DNA of 40,319 nt from Candidatus Omnitrophota bacterium (GTDB taxonomy: Bacteria; Omnitrophota; Gorgyraeia; Gygaellales; Profunditerraquicolaceae): positions 1-40,319 of the forward strand of contig JAQTPA010000009.1 of the NCBI GenBank assembly GCA_028713155.1. The letters are read 5' to 3'. Made by a program: the position numbers and the translations under genes. Position 1 is the stretch's first letter. Every line of letters begins with the position of its first letter. The notes beneath the pieces were generated by a model, which was not told the origin of the DNA, searched no databases, and worked only from the letters and a program-made list of their open reading frames with translations. Positions 23,188-31,878 of the stretch are shown here, piece by piece.

Positions 23188-23634
23188 ATGGCTAGTTACA
23201 ATAAAGTATTACTGATGGGAAATTTAACTAAGGATCCGGAATTACGTTATACACCGCAAGGGACAGCAGTAGCCAACTTGCGTATGGCGGTTAACCGTCG
23301 GTACCGCGACAAGAACCAGGAATTAAAAGAAGAGGTTTGTTTTATTACGGCGGTAGTCTGGAATAAACAGGCCGAGACCTGCAACCAGTACCTGCATAAA
23401 GGCAGCAGCCTTTTTGTTGAGGGAAGGCTGCAGTCGCGTTCCTGGGAGGATAATACCGGGGCCAAGCGCAGCGTTATTGAAGTCCGGGCAGAACGGGTGC
23501 AATTTATGGGCACAGGCCCGGCTAAGACTCAAAGCGTTCAGGCAGCTGAACCGGCAATGGAAGAATTATCAACTGAACCATCTACAGAATCAACCTGGTT
23601 AGGCGAAAGCGAGGGCGAAGCAAATGAAAGTTAA
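23188..23634 (+). CDS. ssb: Single-stranded DNA-binding protein without the usual acidic tip
   Basis: 148 residues with the OB-fold domain (1-110): YNKVLLMGNLTKDPELRYT, VCFITAVVWNK and SLFVEGRLQSRSW. It coats single-stranded DNA during replication and repair. The C-terminal tail (about 111-148) is Ser/Thr/Glu-rich and ends EGEANES, lacking the conserved DDIPF-type tip that recruits partners such as DNA polymerase III chi, RecO or PriA. The 3' end overlaps rpsR by 11 bases, which may limit the tail. The reading frame itself is intact. Confidence 0.93.
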   Translation: MASYNKVLLMGNLTKDPELRYTPQGTAVANLRMAVNRRYRDKNQELKEEVCFITAVVWNKQAETCNQYLHKGSSLFVEGRLQSRSWEDNTGAKRSVIEVRAERVQFMGTGPAKTQSVQAAEPAMEELSTEPSTESTWLGESEGEANES

Positions 23635-23926
23635 GACTAAGGCTAAGACAGGCAGTGGCTCAAGGAGCAAAACATTTTCCAGAGGTAAGCCCGGAGATAA
23701 AAAACGAGGATTGCATTCCATCGGCAGAAAAAGATTCTGCCGTCTCTGCGTGGATAAGGCAAAATCGGTGGATTACAAAGATACCAAGAGGCTGGAGGCA
23801 TTTATTACCGAGAGAGGCAAAATGCTTTCAAGCCGCTTATCCGGGAACTGCGCCAAACACCAGCGGATTATTGCCGAGGCAATTACCAAGGCCAGGTTTA
23901 TTTCGCTCCTGCCTTATGTGCGTTAA
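23624..23926 (+). CDS. rpsR: 30S ribosomal protein S18
   Basis: 100 residues, longer than the usual 75-80 because of a basic N-terminal extension (about 1-32). The S18 core is typical: KRFCRLCVDK with an unusual extra Cys, VDYKDTKRLEAFITERGKM and RISGNCAKHQR-type SGNCAKHQRII, then ITKARFISLLPYV. It binds the central domain of 16S rRNA with S6. The ATG is inside the end of ssb. Confidence 0.95.
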   Translation: MKVKTKAKTGSGSRSKTFSRGKPGDKKRGLHSIGRKRFCRLCVDKAKSVDYKDTKRLEAFITERGKMLSSRLSGNCAKHQRIIAEAITKARFISLLPYVR

Positions 23927-23952
23927 AGCAACACTTTAAAAAAGGCGGTCCC

Positions 23953-24396
23953 ATGGAAATCATATTAACCAAAGATGTAGTTAAGATAGGCAAGGCCGGT
24001 GCACTGGTGAAGGTCAAAGACGGATTTGCCCGGAATCTCCTTTTACCTAAGGGTTTAGCCGTACCGGTTACACCGTCTAACCTCAAAAAACTGGAGCAGG
24101 AAAGGCAAAAGATCGCTCAGGGGCTGGAAAAAGACAAACAAGAAGCTGTGGCCATCAAAGAGCGCCTGGATGTTTTATCTTTGACTATGCCGGCAATCGC
24201 CCAGGATGAAAAAAATTTATACGGAAGTATAACGGCGCTGGATATCTCCAATGCCCTTAAAGAAGAAGGCCTGGATTTAGATAAGAGCCGCATTATGCTC
24301 AGTGAGCCGATAAAATCATTAGGGATTTATGAAGTCCCCGTAAAATTACATCCGGACCTATCCGCGAAATTAAAAGTCTGGATTGTAAAGAAATAA
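23953..24396 (+). CDS. rplI: 50S ribosomal protein L9
   Basis: 147 residues, the standard length. The N-terminal domain reads EIILTKDVVKIGKAG then VKVKDGFARNLLLPKGLAV; a connecting helix and a C-terminal domain with DEKNLYGSITALDI follow. L9 binds 23S rRNA near the L1 stalk and helps keep frame. It starts 26 bases after rpsR with a weak ribosome site (AAGGCGGTCCC) and ends directly before dnaB, the widespread rpsF-ssb-rpsR-rplI-dnaB order. Confidence 0.96.
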   Translation: MEIILTKDVVKIGKAGALVKVKDGFARNLLLPKGLAVPVTPSNLKKLEQERQKIAQGLEKDKQEAVAIKERLDVLSLTMPAIAQDEKNLYGSITALDISNALKEEGLDLDKSRIMLSEPIKSLGIYEVPVKLHPDLSAKLKVWIVKK

Positions 24397-24397
24397 T

Positions 24398-25735
24398 ATG
24401 CCTAACGACGTCACTCTAGATAAAATCCCGCCGCAGAATTTAGACGCTGAAATGGCGGTCTTAGGCTCAATGCTCTTGGACGAAGAAGCTATCGCCACCG
24501 CCGTTGAGACTCTGGATAAGAATTTTTTCTATAAAGATTCCCACCAGAAAATATTCCAGGCTATATCCGACCTCTACGCCGTAAATAAGGCGGTTGACCT
24601 GATTACCTTGACCGATGCCTTAAAGAAAGAAGGCCTACTGGAAGCCATCGGGGGGGTAAGCTTTCTGACCGCCCTGGCTAATTCTGTTCCCACCGCAGCC
24701 AATATCAGCCACTATGTTTCAATAGTTAAAGAAAAGAGTATTTTAAGGACCCTGATCAACAACGCTACCAAGATAGTCTCGCTTTGTTATGAAAGCGAAG
24801 GGAATATTACCGAGGTAGTGGATAGCGCCGAAAGATTTATTTTTGAGGTAAGTGAGAGAAAAAATCAGGGGTCCTACATACACCTTAAAGAGATTGTTAA
24901 GGATAGCATTGAAACTATAGATATACTTTACCGTAAGAAGGCGCACGTTACCGGTATACCTACCGGCTATATAGATTTTGATATTAAGACTGCGGGCTTG
25001 CAGGATTCAGATTTAATCATCGTTGCCGGCAGGCCTTCTATGGGTAAGAGCTCTTTTGCTTTGGGGATGATTGAGCACGCCGGGATAATCGAAAAAGTCC
25101 CCACGGCGATTTTCAGCCTGGAGATGTCTAAAGAACAGCTTGTCCAGAGGATGCTCTGTTCGCACGCGCGGGTAGACGCGCAAAAAGTGCGCACCGGGTA
25201 CCTGGCTACTTCGGATTGGCCGCGCCTGACTGCGGCGGCAGGAAAACTTTCCGAAGCGCCGATATTTATAGACGATACGCCGGGGATTTCCGTAATGGAA
25301 TTACGGGCTAAGGCGCGCAGGCTTAAATCCCAGCAGGATATAAAGTTAATCGTTCTTGACTACATGCAGTTGATGCGCGGTTCAAGCGGCATAGAAAGCC
25401 GTCAGCAGGAAATTTCCGAGATTTCGCGTTCTTTAAAAGCGCTGGCCAGGGAATTGCATGTCCCGATAGTAGCGATCAGCCAATTGTCGCGCGCGGTAGA
25501 GTCGCGCACCGACCACCGGCCGCAGCTTTCCGACTTGCGAGAGTCCGGAGCTATCGAGCAGGATGCCGATGTAGTCGTGCTTTTATTGAGGGAAGAGTAT
25601 TATACCCAGAGTTCTGAAAATCAGGGTGTCGCCGAGGTGATTATAGCTAAACAGCGTAACGGCCCGGTAGGTTCTCTGAGGCTTGCCTTCATAAAAGAAT
25701 ATACCCGTTTTGAAAATATTGCCAGAGTAGAATAA
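24398..25735 (+). CDS. dnaB: Replicative DNA helicase DnaB
   Basis: 445 residues, normal for DnaB. The N-terminal primase-interacting domain (PPQNLDAEMAVLGSML start) is followed by the RecA-like motor with Walker A GRPSMGKSSFA (Lys 217), Walker B LIVLDYMQLM and the SDLRESGAIEQDAD motif. It unwinds DNA at the replication fork as a hexameric ring. No intein is seen. The ATG begins one base after the rplI stop, with no clear Shine-Dalgarno, so it is likely coupled to L9 translation. Confidence 0.97.
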   Translation: MPNDVTLDKIPPQNLDAEMAVLGSMLLDEEAIATAVETLDKNFFYKDSHQKIFQAISDLYAVNKAVDLITLTDALKKEGLLEAIGGVSFLTALANSVPTAANISHYVSIVKEKSILRTLINNATKIVSLCYESEGNITEVVDSAERFIFEVSERKNQGSYIHLKEIVKDSIETIDILYRKKAHVTGIPTGYIDFDIKTAGLQDSDLIIVAGRPSMGKSSFALGMIEHAGIIEKVPTAIFSLEMSKEQLVQRMLCSHARVDAQKVRTGYLATSDWPRLTAAAGKLSEAPIFIDDTPGISVMELRAKARRLKSQQDIKLIVLDYMQLMRGSSGIESRQQEISEISRSLKALARELHVPIVAISQLSRAVESRTDHRPQLSDLRESGAIEQDADVVVLLLREEYYTQSSENQGVAEVIIAKQRNGPVGSLRLAFIKEYTRFENIARVE

Positions 25736-25762
25736 TTGTTTGCTTTCAAGGAATACTTCTTA

Positions 25763-25768
25763 TATAAT
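25763..25768 (+). promoter_or_regulatory. Candidate -10 box directly before bamA (leaderless start)
   Basis: A perfect TATAAT ends 7 bases before the bamA ATG at 25776. The -35 is weak (TGCTTT at 25741-25746, 16-base spacer). No Shine-Dalgarno lies at a useful distance; AAGG is about 25 bases upstream. Confidence 0.45.
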
Positions 25769-25775
25769 AATAACA

Positions 25776-28169
25776 ATGCGTAAAATATTATTCACACTTG
25801 GGCTTTCTTTTTTCGTAGTAATTTCCCCTTTTATTTTGTTTGCGGAGGATACCCGGAAGCCGCAGGCAGAAACCGCCTCTTCCTCGACAGTCAAAGAACA
25901 ACCGCTAAAATTAGTTACTGCCGTTGAAATAAAGGGCAATAAAGCCATAAGCACCAACACCATTATCTCCAAGATGAAAACCCGTATCGGCAGCCCCTAC
26001 CAGGAAAATGTCATTAGCGATGACTTAAAGAGGCTTTATCTTTTGAATTTTTTCAGCGATATAAAGATTGATTCCGAGAGCTATAAAAACGGCCTGAAGG
26101 TCATTATTACCGTAACCGAGCGGCCGATTATTGAAAAAATTACATTTTCCGGAATATTGCGCATTACGATGAAGGATGAGAAACTCAAAGAGCAGTTGAA
26201 ATCCCGGGAAGGCCAGTACCTCGATTATCCGAGTCTGGCCGCAGATGTGCGGATACTCGAGAAGATGTATGAAAAGATGGGTTATAATGCCGCCAGTATT
26301 GATTACAAGCTGGATATAAATCCGGAAACAAATAAAGTTAAAATCAATTTTAATGTAATAGAAGGCAAGAGGGTGCGCATAAAGGACATTATCGTTACCG
26401 GCAATAAGGAGTTCACCCAGGCGCGGATACTCAAGCTTCTTAAAACTAAGCGGGCCTGGTTTTTTAACGCCGGAGTGCTTAAGGAAGATGTGCTTAAGGA
26501 GGACGCCGGCCGGATCAAGGCCTTTTACACCAGAAACGGCTTTATTGATGTTACAGTCGATTACGAAGTGAAGCCCGACGTTAAAATGCCCTATCTACTA
26601 TATATCTATATCAAGATAACAGAAGGGAATAAGTATTTAGTCGGTAACGTGGTTGTGCAGGGGAATAAGGATGTTTCAGAGAAAGAGATCCTCAAACGCC
26701 TTCAGTATTGCGTCCCGGGGAAGGTTTTTAGCGATGATGCTATGAAAGCCGACGCGGCCAATATCCAGGGTCTTTATTTTGATAAAGGTTATATCTCGGC
26801 GCAGGTTCAAGATACTACATCTTTAAATACCGCCACCAGCCGCGTGGATATACTCTATAGCATTATTGAAAACCAGATAACTTACGTGGATAAGGTCAAA
26901 ATCCGCGGCAACATTAAAACCCGGGACATAGTTGTGCGCAGGGAGATGCGTATTCGTCCCGGAGACAAGTTTGACGGGGAAAAATTAAGGCGCAGCAAAG
27001 AGCGCCTGCAGAATCTGGGATTTTTTGAGGATATAAGTTATGATACCGAAGAGACGCCCATCCCGGATAAGAAGGATTTGATTGTTGACGTGAAAGAGAC
27101 CAAAACCGGTTCATTCAGTTTTGGCGGCGGTTATAGCACGGTTGATGATTTCGTGGGATTTGTAGAGGTTGAGCAGAAGAATTTTGACTGGAGGAATTGG
27201 CCTTACTTTACCGGCGCCGGGCAGGACTTAAGGATTCGCGCTTCAGCCGGCACAACCAGCACGGGTTTTGATTTGAGTTTCACCGAGCCCTGGCTCTTTG
27301 ATTATCCCATATCTTTTGGCTTTGACGCTTACCGCAAGACCCACAAGAGAGATACTGATGTGGGTTATGGCTATGACGAGAAAGTCACCGGAGGCGACTT
27401 ACGCCTTGGTAAGGAGCTATCTGAATATCTCAGGACAGACTTTACCTATAGGTTGGATTCAATTAATATTTCTAATATAGACGACGGCGCCAAGTATCTG
27501 CAGCAGGAATCAGGGACTAATCTCATTAGCAGCATAACTCCCAGCCTTACTTTTGACAACCGGGACAATATATTTGACACGCACAGAGGCAACCTGCTTA
27601 CCGGCTCTATGCAGCTGGCTGGAGGTCCATTAGGGGGAGATAAAGACTATTGGAAGTTTTACGGCCGGGTAAGCCATTATTTTCCTATGCCTAAGAATGC
27701 TTCCCTGGAAATAAGAGGCAGAATAGGCCTGGCCCAGGCTTACGGAGACGGAGATGCCGACCATATACCTATCTATGAGAGGTTTTTTGCCGGCGGCGCG
27801 TATACGATAAGAGGTTATAAGGAGAGGGCAGTTGGCCCTGTTGACCCTGACACTAATGATCCCCTGGGCGGTAATTCTATGCTAGTCGGAAATATAGAAT
27901 ACCTTTATCCGGTGTTTAGTTTTCTGAAAGTAGCCCTATTTTACGACGTGGGTAATGTTTGGGAAAAACTAGGTGATATAGGTACAAATAAGAATGCCAA
28001 TGACGTAGCTAACAGCGGCGGTTTTAAATCCAGCTTTGGCTTAGGGTTTCGTATCCGCACGCCGGTCGGGCCGATGATGCTGGATTACGGCATACCTATG
28101 AATAAAGCTTCCGGCGAAAGTTCCAAGTCCAGCGGAAGGTTCCACTTCAGCGTGAGCAATAGTTTTTAA
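25776..28169 (+). CDS. bamA: Outer membrane protein assembly factor BamA
   Basis: 797 residues from ATG 25776. A TTG frame begins 36 bases earlier, but only the ATG gives a clean signal peptide (about 1-25, ending near LFAED). Five POTRA domains follow (about 45-440; ELKGNKAIS-type repeats such as VVVQGNKDVSEKEILKRL), then a 16-strand barrel (about 455-797) with FAGGAYTIRGYKER and a terminal aromatic (SNSF). BamA inserts beta-barrel proteins into the outer membrane, proving a diderm envelope. It heads the skp-lpx block and starts 40 bases after dnaB. Confidence 0.95.
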   Translation: MRKILFTLGLSFFVVISPFILFAEDTRKPQAETASSSTVKEQPLKLVTAVEIKGNKAISTNTIISKMKTRIGSPYQENVISDDLKRLYLLNFFSDIKIDSESYKNGLKVIITVTERPIIEKITFSGILRITMKDEKLKEQLKSREGQYLDYPSLAADVRILEKMYEKMGYNAASIDYKLDINPETNKVKINFNVIEGKRVRIKDIIVTGNKEFTQARILKLLKTKRAWFFNAGVLKEDVLKEDAGRIKAFYTRNGFIDVTVDYEVKPDVKMPYLLYIYIKITEGNKYLVGNVVVQGNKDVSEKEILKRLQYCVPGKVFSDDAMKADAANIQGLYFDKGYISAQVQDTTSLNTATSRVDILYSIIENQITYVDKVKIRGNIKTRDIVVRREMRIRPGDKFDGEKLRRSKERLQNLGFFEDISYDTEETPIPDKKDLIVDVKETKTGSFSFGGGYSTVDDFVGFVEVEQKNFDWRNWPYFTGAGQDLRIRASAGTTSTGFDLSFTEPWLFDYPISFGFDAYRKTHKRDTDVGYGYDEKVTGGDLRLGKELSEYLRTDFTYRLDSINISNIDDGAKYLQQESGTNLISSITPSLTFDNRDNIFDTHRGNLLTGSMQLAGGPLGGDKDYWKFYGRVSHYFPMPKNASLEIRGRIGLAQAYGDGDADHIPIYERFFAGGAYTIRGYKERAVGPVDPDTNDPLGGNSMLVGNIEYLYPVFSFLKVALFYDVGNVWEKLGDIGTNKNANDVANSGGFKSSFGLGFRIRTPVGPMMLDYGIPMNKASGESSKSSGRFHFSVSNSF

Positions 28170-28197
28170 AAATTAATAAATAAAAGGAGGAAACAAG

Positions 28198-28698
28198 ATG
28201 AAAAAATTGTTAGTGGTTTTATGCGGTGCGCTATTAAGTTCTTTTGTCTTGACGGGCCTGGCCCAGGCAGCGGATAAGTTTGCTTATATCAATTTAGGCC
28301 GCGCCTTTAATGAGTATTCCAAAACCAAGGACTATGATAAATCCTTAACTGAAAAAGAGAATAGCTATACCTCTGAGAGAGACAAGAAGCTCAAAGACCT
28401 GAATTCTTTCAGGGATAAATTTAAGCTTTTAAGCGATAGAGAAAAAGAGGCCAAGAAGGGCGATTTAGAAAATAAGGCCAAGGCGGTCCAGGATTTTATT
28501 ACCCGCAAAGAAACAGACCTGCGTAAAGAACAGGAAGAGAGAATGAAGGAAATCCTTCAGGATATAGATTCGGTAGTGAAGACCTATGCCGAAAAAGAAG
28601 GCTATACCATGGTATTCAATGACCGGGTTTTGGTCTATCAGGATAAGTCCATGGATATCACGGACAAAGTTATAGCTTTATTGAATAAGAAAAGATAG
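28198..28698 (+). CDS. OmpH/Skp-family periplasmic chaperone
   Basis: 166 residues: a signal peptide (about 1-24, ending LAQAAD) then the OmpH pattern KFAYINLGRAFNEYSKTK, a long charged coiled-coil arm (about 50-120) and a closing YTMVFNDRVLVYQD strand region. Skp trimers carry unfolded outer membrane proteins across the periplasm to BamA, encoded 28 bases upstream. An AAAGGAGG ribosome site precedes the ATG. The bamA-skp-lpxD order is common in Proteobacteria and other diderms. Confidence 0.9.
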   Translation: MKKLLVVLCGALLSSFVLTGLAQAADKFAYINLGRAFNEYSKTKDYDKSLTEKENSYTSERDKKLKDLNSFRDKFKLLSDREKEAKKGDLENKAKAVQDFITRKETDLRKEQEERMKEILQDIDSVVKTYAEKEGYTMVFNDRVLVYQDKSMDITDKVIALLNKKR

Positions 28699-28710
28699 TA
28701 GAAATAGATA

Positions 28711-29751
28711 ATGCGTAAAACCCTAAAAGAGATTGCTCAACTAATCCAGGGTGAAGTTATAGGTGACGGCAGTATCGTAATCACCGGGGTATCCGGAATA
28801 AAAGAGGCGCTCGCTGGCGATATTACTTTTTTGGCTAATGCCAAATATGCCCCTCTTTTGGCCACCACTGCCGCTTCCGCAATAATAATTTCCAAAGATA
28901 CAGAACTTCCTAAGGCTTGCGCCGTAATCCGTACTGAAAATCCTTCGTTAGCCTTTGCCAGGGTTATCTCTCTTATAGCTCCCGCTGAAATAAAGCATTA
29001 TAAGGGCATACACCCCAGCGTCGTATTAGGCAAAGATGTTAAATTAGGCAAAGATGTAGCTATCGGGCCTTATGTGGTTATCGGAGATAACGCCCAAGTA
29101 GGCGATAAAACAGTAATCTATCCTGGGTGCTTCATCGGCCAGGATACCAAGATTGGTGCTTCTGCGCTTATCTATTCTAATGTTTCTGTGCGTGAACGCG
29201 TATCAATCGGCAATAACGTAATCATCCACAGCGGCACGGTTATCGGGTCCGACGGATTTGGTTTTATCGAAGTCAGCGGGAAGCACCACAAAATACCGCA
29301 GGTCGGTACAGTTGAAATCGGCGATGACGTTGAGATTGGCGCCAATGTTACTATCGACCGGGCACGCTTTGATAAAACAGTTATTGGCCGGGGGACAAAA
29401 ATCGATAATCTCGTCCAGATTGCCCATAACGTGGTAATCGGCCAGGACTGCCTGATTGTAGCCCAGGTGGGCATATCCGGTTCTACCGTAATCGGCAACA
29501 ATGTCATCCTGGCCGGACAGGCCGGGTTAGTCGGGCACATTACCGTTGGCGATAACGCGATAGTTACCGCCCAGTCAGGCGTAAGCAAATCTATTCCGGC
29601 AGGCGCTATTATGTCAGGGTATCCTGCGCGGCCATTTCAGGAAAACCAGAAAGCGCACGCCTACGTGCACAACCTGCCCAAATTATTCGATACAGTAAAA
29701 GAGCTTAAGAAGAAGATAGAAGAGTTGGAAGCTAAGTTAGAAGGTAAGTAA
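28711..29751 (+). CDS. lpxD: UDP-3-O-(3-hydroxyacyl)glucosamine N-acyltransferase LpxD
   Basis: 346 residues, normal length. The N-terminal uridine-binding domain ([15 protein letters not shown] near 35-50) leads to a left-handed beta-helix of hexapeptide repeats, with the catalytic His in IAHNVVIG and the typical SDGFGF and [11 protein letters not shown] motifs. It adds the N-linked acyl chain to the lipid A precursor made by LpxA and LpxC. It starts 12 bases after the Skp gene. Confidence 0.95.
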   Translation: MRKTLKEIAQLIQGEVIGDGSIVITGVSGIKEALAGDITFLANAKYAPLLATTAASAIIISKDTELPKACAVIRTENPSLAFARVISLIAPAEIKHYKGIHPSVVLGKDVKLGKDVAIGPYVVIGDNAQVGDKTVIYPGCFIGQDTKIGASALIYSNVSVRERVSIGNNVIIHSGTVIGSDGFGFIEVSGKHHKIPQVGTVEIGDDVEIGANVTIDRARFDKTVIGRGTKIDNLVQIAHNVVIGQDCLIVAQVGISGSTVIGNNVILAGQAGLVGHITVGDNAIVTAQSGVSKSIPAGAIMSGYPARPFQENQKAHAYVHNLPKLFDTVKELKKKIEELEAKLEGK

Positions 29752-29788
29752 CAAGTATATAGTATTTAGTATGTAGGATAAACGCAAG

Positions 29789-31084
29789 ATGAGCAAACAA
29801 AAGACGATTCTTAAAGAAATAAGTTTTAGCGGAGTTGGTTTACATACCGGCAATAAGTCCAACGTTACCTTGAAGCCCGCTAAGAGCGGGACCGGAATTA
29901 TTTTTGTCCGTAAGGATTTATCCGGTTCTCCCCAGATTAAGGCCTGCGTTGAAAATATGGTCCCGGCGGAGAAGATGCCGCGGCGCACCTCCATTGAAAA
30001 TGGCGCTGCGTGTGTGCAGACCGTCGAACACCTTATGGCGGCGTTATCCGGCTTAGGAGTGGATAATTTATATGTGGAGGTGGATAGTAATGAATTGCCT
30101 GGCCTGGACGGAAGCAGCTTAAACTTCGTGGAGTTTATTGCTCAAGCAGGTATCAAAGAGCTGGATAAAGAGCGGGAAGCGTTTTTTATTAAAGAGCCAA
30201 TTAAAATAGAAGAAGGGGGCGCTTCCATTGTCATTGAGCCCGCCAGCGAATTTAAGATTTCTTATACTCTTGATTACGCTAAATCGCTGCCTGCAAAGGA
30301 ATTTATAGAGTTAGCGGTCAATCCGGAAAACTTCCAAAAAGAAATAGCCCCTGCCCGTACCTTTTGCCTGGAAAGCGAAAGCGCTGAATTAAAACGCCAG
30401 GGATTGGGTTTGGGAGCAAATTATGAGAATACCCTGGTTTTGGATAAGGCCGGCCAGGTGATCAAGAATAAAGTGCGTTTTCCCGATGAAGCTGTCAGGC
30501 ATAAGGTCCTGGATTTAATGGGGGATTTATTCTTTTTGGGAGCCCCTTTGAAGGCGCAGATCAAGGCCTTAAAGAGCGGACATTCATTAAACCTGAAATT
30601 GGTAAGGAAACTAGCCGAACAAAGGAAGAATAATTCTATGAAAACTGAAAGCAGTGTTTTAGAAGTGACGGATATTATGAAAATTATACCGCATCGGGAA
30701 CCGTTCTTGTTTGTGGATAGGATTACTAAGATCGAGTACGGCAAGCGGGCTACTGGTATAAAAAATGTGACGATCAACGATTATTTTTTTAAGGGGCATT
30801 TTCCGGGCCGGCCGGTTATGCCCGGGGTGATTATCGTCGAGGCAATGGCCCAGGTCGGCGCGGTGATGCTGCTTGCTTCCGAAGAATATAAAGGAAAGCT
30901 GGCGTTTTTTATGTCGATCGATAATGTGAAATTCCGTAAACCCGTTGTGCCAGGAGATCAGCTGGTTTTTGAGGTTGAAACAGTAAAGGTAAAATCCAAA
31001 ATAGGCCAGGTGCGCGGTAAGGCCTTAGTCGACGGAAAAGTTGTGGCGGAGGCGGATTTCGTCTGCGCTTTAGTAGAGAATTAA
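29789..31084 (+). CDS. lpxC-fabZ: Fused LpxC deacetylase and FabZ dehydratase
   Basis: 431 residues. The LpxC part (about 1-280) has SFSGVGLHTG, zinc ligands His 81 (TVEHLMAALSG), His 238 and Asp 242 (RHKVLDLMGD) and the C-terminal SGHSLNLKLV. It removes the acetyl group from UDP-acyl-GlcNAc, the committed step of lipid A synthesis. The FabZ part (about 284-431) has HREPFLFVDR, catalytic His 337 (GHFPGRPVMPG) and Glu 351, and dehydrates 3-hydroxyacyl-ACP in fatty acid synthesis. The fusion ties lipid A to fatty acid supply and is known from Bacteroidota and some other lineages. An internal ATG at 30638 could in principle start FabZ alone, but no ribosome site stands out. Confidence 0.95.
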   Translation: MSKQKTILKEISFSGVGLHTGNKSNVTLKPAKSGTGIIFVRKDLSGSPQIKACVENMVPAEKMPRRTSIENGAACVQTVEHLMAALSGLGVDNLYVEVDSNELPGLDGSSLNFVEFIAQAGIKELDKEREAFFIKEPIKIEEGGASIVIEPASEFKISYTLDYAKSLPAKEFIELAVNPENFQKEIAPARTFCLESESAELKRQGLGLGANYENTLVLDKAGQVIKNKVRFPDEAVRHKVLDLMGDLFFLGAPLKAQIKALKSGHSLNLKLVRKLAEQRKNNSMKTESSVLEVTDIMKIIPHREPFLFVDRITKIEYGKRATGIKNVTINDYFFKGHFPGRPVMPGVIIVEAMAQVGAVMLLASEEYKGKLAFFMSIDNVKFRKPVVPGDQLVFEVETVKVKSKIGQVRGKALVDGKVVAEADFVCALVEN

Positions 31085-31093
31085 AGGATAATC

Positions 31094-31876
31094 ATGCCGG
31101 TAGATAAAACAGCCATAGTTTCTGAAAATGCCAAAATCGGCGAGAATGTTTTAATCGGGCCTTACGCGGTTATTTCCGGAGAAGCGGTTATCGGCGCAGG
31201 GACTAAAATCGCCAGCCACTGCGTTATTGAAGGCAATACTACCATCGGCAAGAACTGTGAGATATTCACCGGCGCGGTTATCGGCAGCCGGCCGCAGGAT
31301 TTAAAATATAAAGGAGAAAAGGTCTACCTGGAGGTCGGCGATAATAATATTATCCGCGAGTATTGCACTCTTAATCCCGGGACAGAAGAAGGTTCCAAGA
31401 CTGTTGTCGGGGACGGAAATTTAATAATGGCCTATTCTCATGTGGCGCATGATTGCCGGGTGGGGAATAATTGCGTCTTAGCTAACGGTTCTACCCTTGC
31501 CGGCCACGTTACCATTGAAGACCGGGCAGTCATCGGCGGGTTAGTGGCGATCCATCAATTTGTCCGGGTCGGCATGCTCTCCATTATCGGCGGCTGTTCC
31601 AAAGTCGTCCAGGATATTCCTCCGTATTCGACCTGCGACGGGCACCCTGCGGCGGTATTCGGATTAAATCTTGTAGGCCTGCGCCGCCATAATGTTTCCA
31701 AAGAATCTATCGGGCTGCTTGATGATGCCTTCAGGATACTTTTTAGTTCCGGGCTCTCGGTAAAACACGCGCTGGAAAAATTAGTCAAGGAAATCAAATT
31801 AACCTCCGAAGTTACGTACCTCGTAGAATTCATCAAAAAGACAGAGCGCGGGCTAGCGCGTTCCTGCCGGAAATAA
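31094..31876 (+). CDS. lpxA: Acyl-ACP--UDP-N-acetylglucosamine O-acyltransferase LpxA
   Basis: 260 residues, standard. It has the hexapeptide-repeat helix (ENVLIGPYAVISGEAVIG), the active-site His in YSHVAHDCRVGNNC and the C-terminal helical domain (GLRRHNVSKESI). It transfers a 3-hydroxyacyl chain from acyl-ACP to UDP-GlcNAc, the first step of lipid A synthesis, using the product of GlmU. The ATG begins 9 bases after the lpxC-fabZ stop. Confidence 0.96.
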   Translation: MPVDKTAIVSENAKIGENVLIGPYAVISGEAVIGAGTKIASHCVIEGNTTIGKNCEIFTGAVIGSRPQDLKYKGEKVYLEVGDNNIIREYCTLNPGTEEGSKTVVGDGNLIMAYSHVAHDCRVGNNCVLANGSTLAGHVTIEDRAVIGGLVAIHQFVRVGMLSIIGGCSKVVQDIPPYSTCDGHPAAVFGLNLVGLRRHNVSKESIGLLDDAFRILFSSGLSVKHALEKLVKEIKLTSEVTYLVEFIKKTERGLARSCRK

Positions 31877-31878
31877 CC

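Noticed and set aside
29172-29588. 138-residue minus-strand frame in lpxD
   Set aside because: The repetitive hexapeptide code of lpxD keeps the opposite strand open; no independent evidence.
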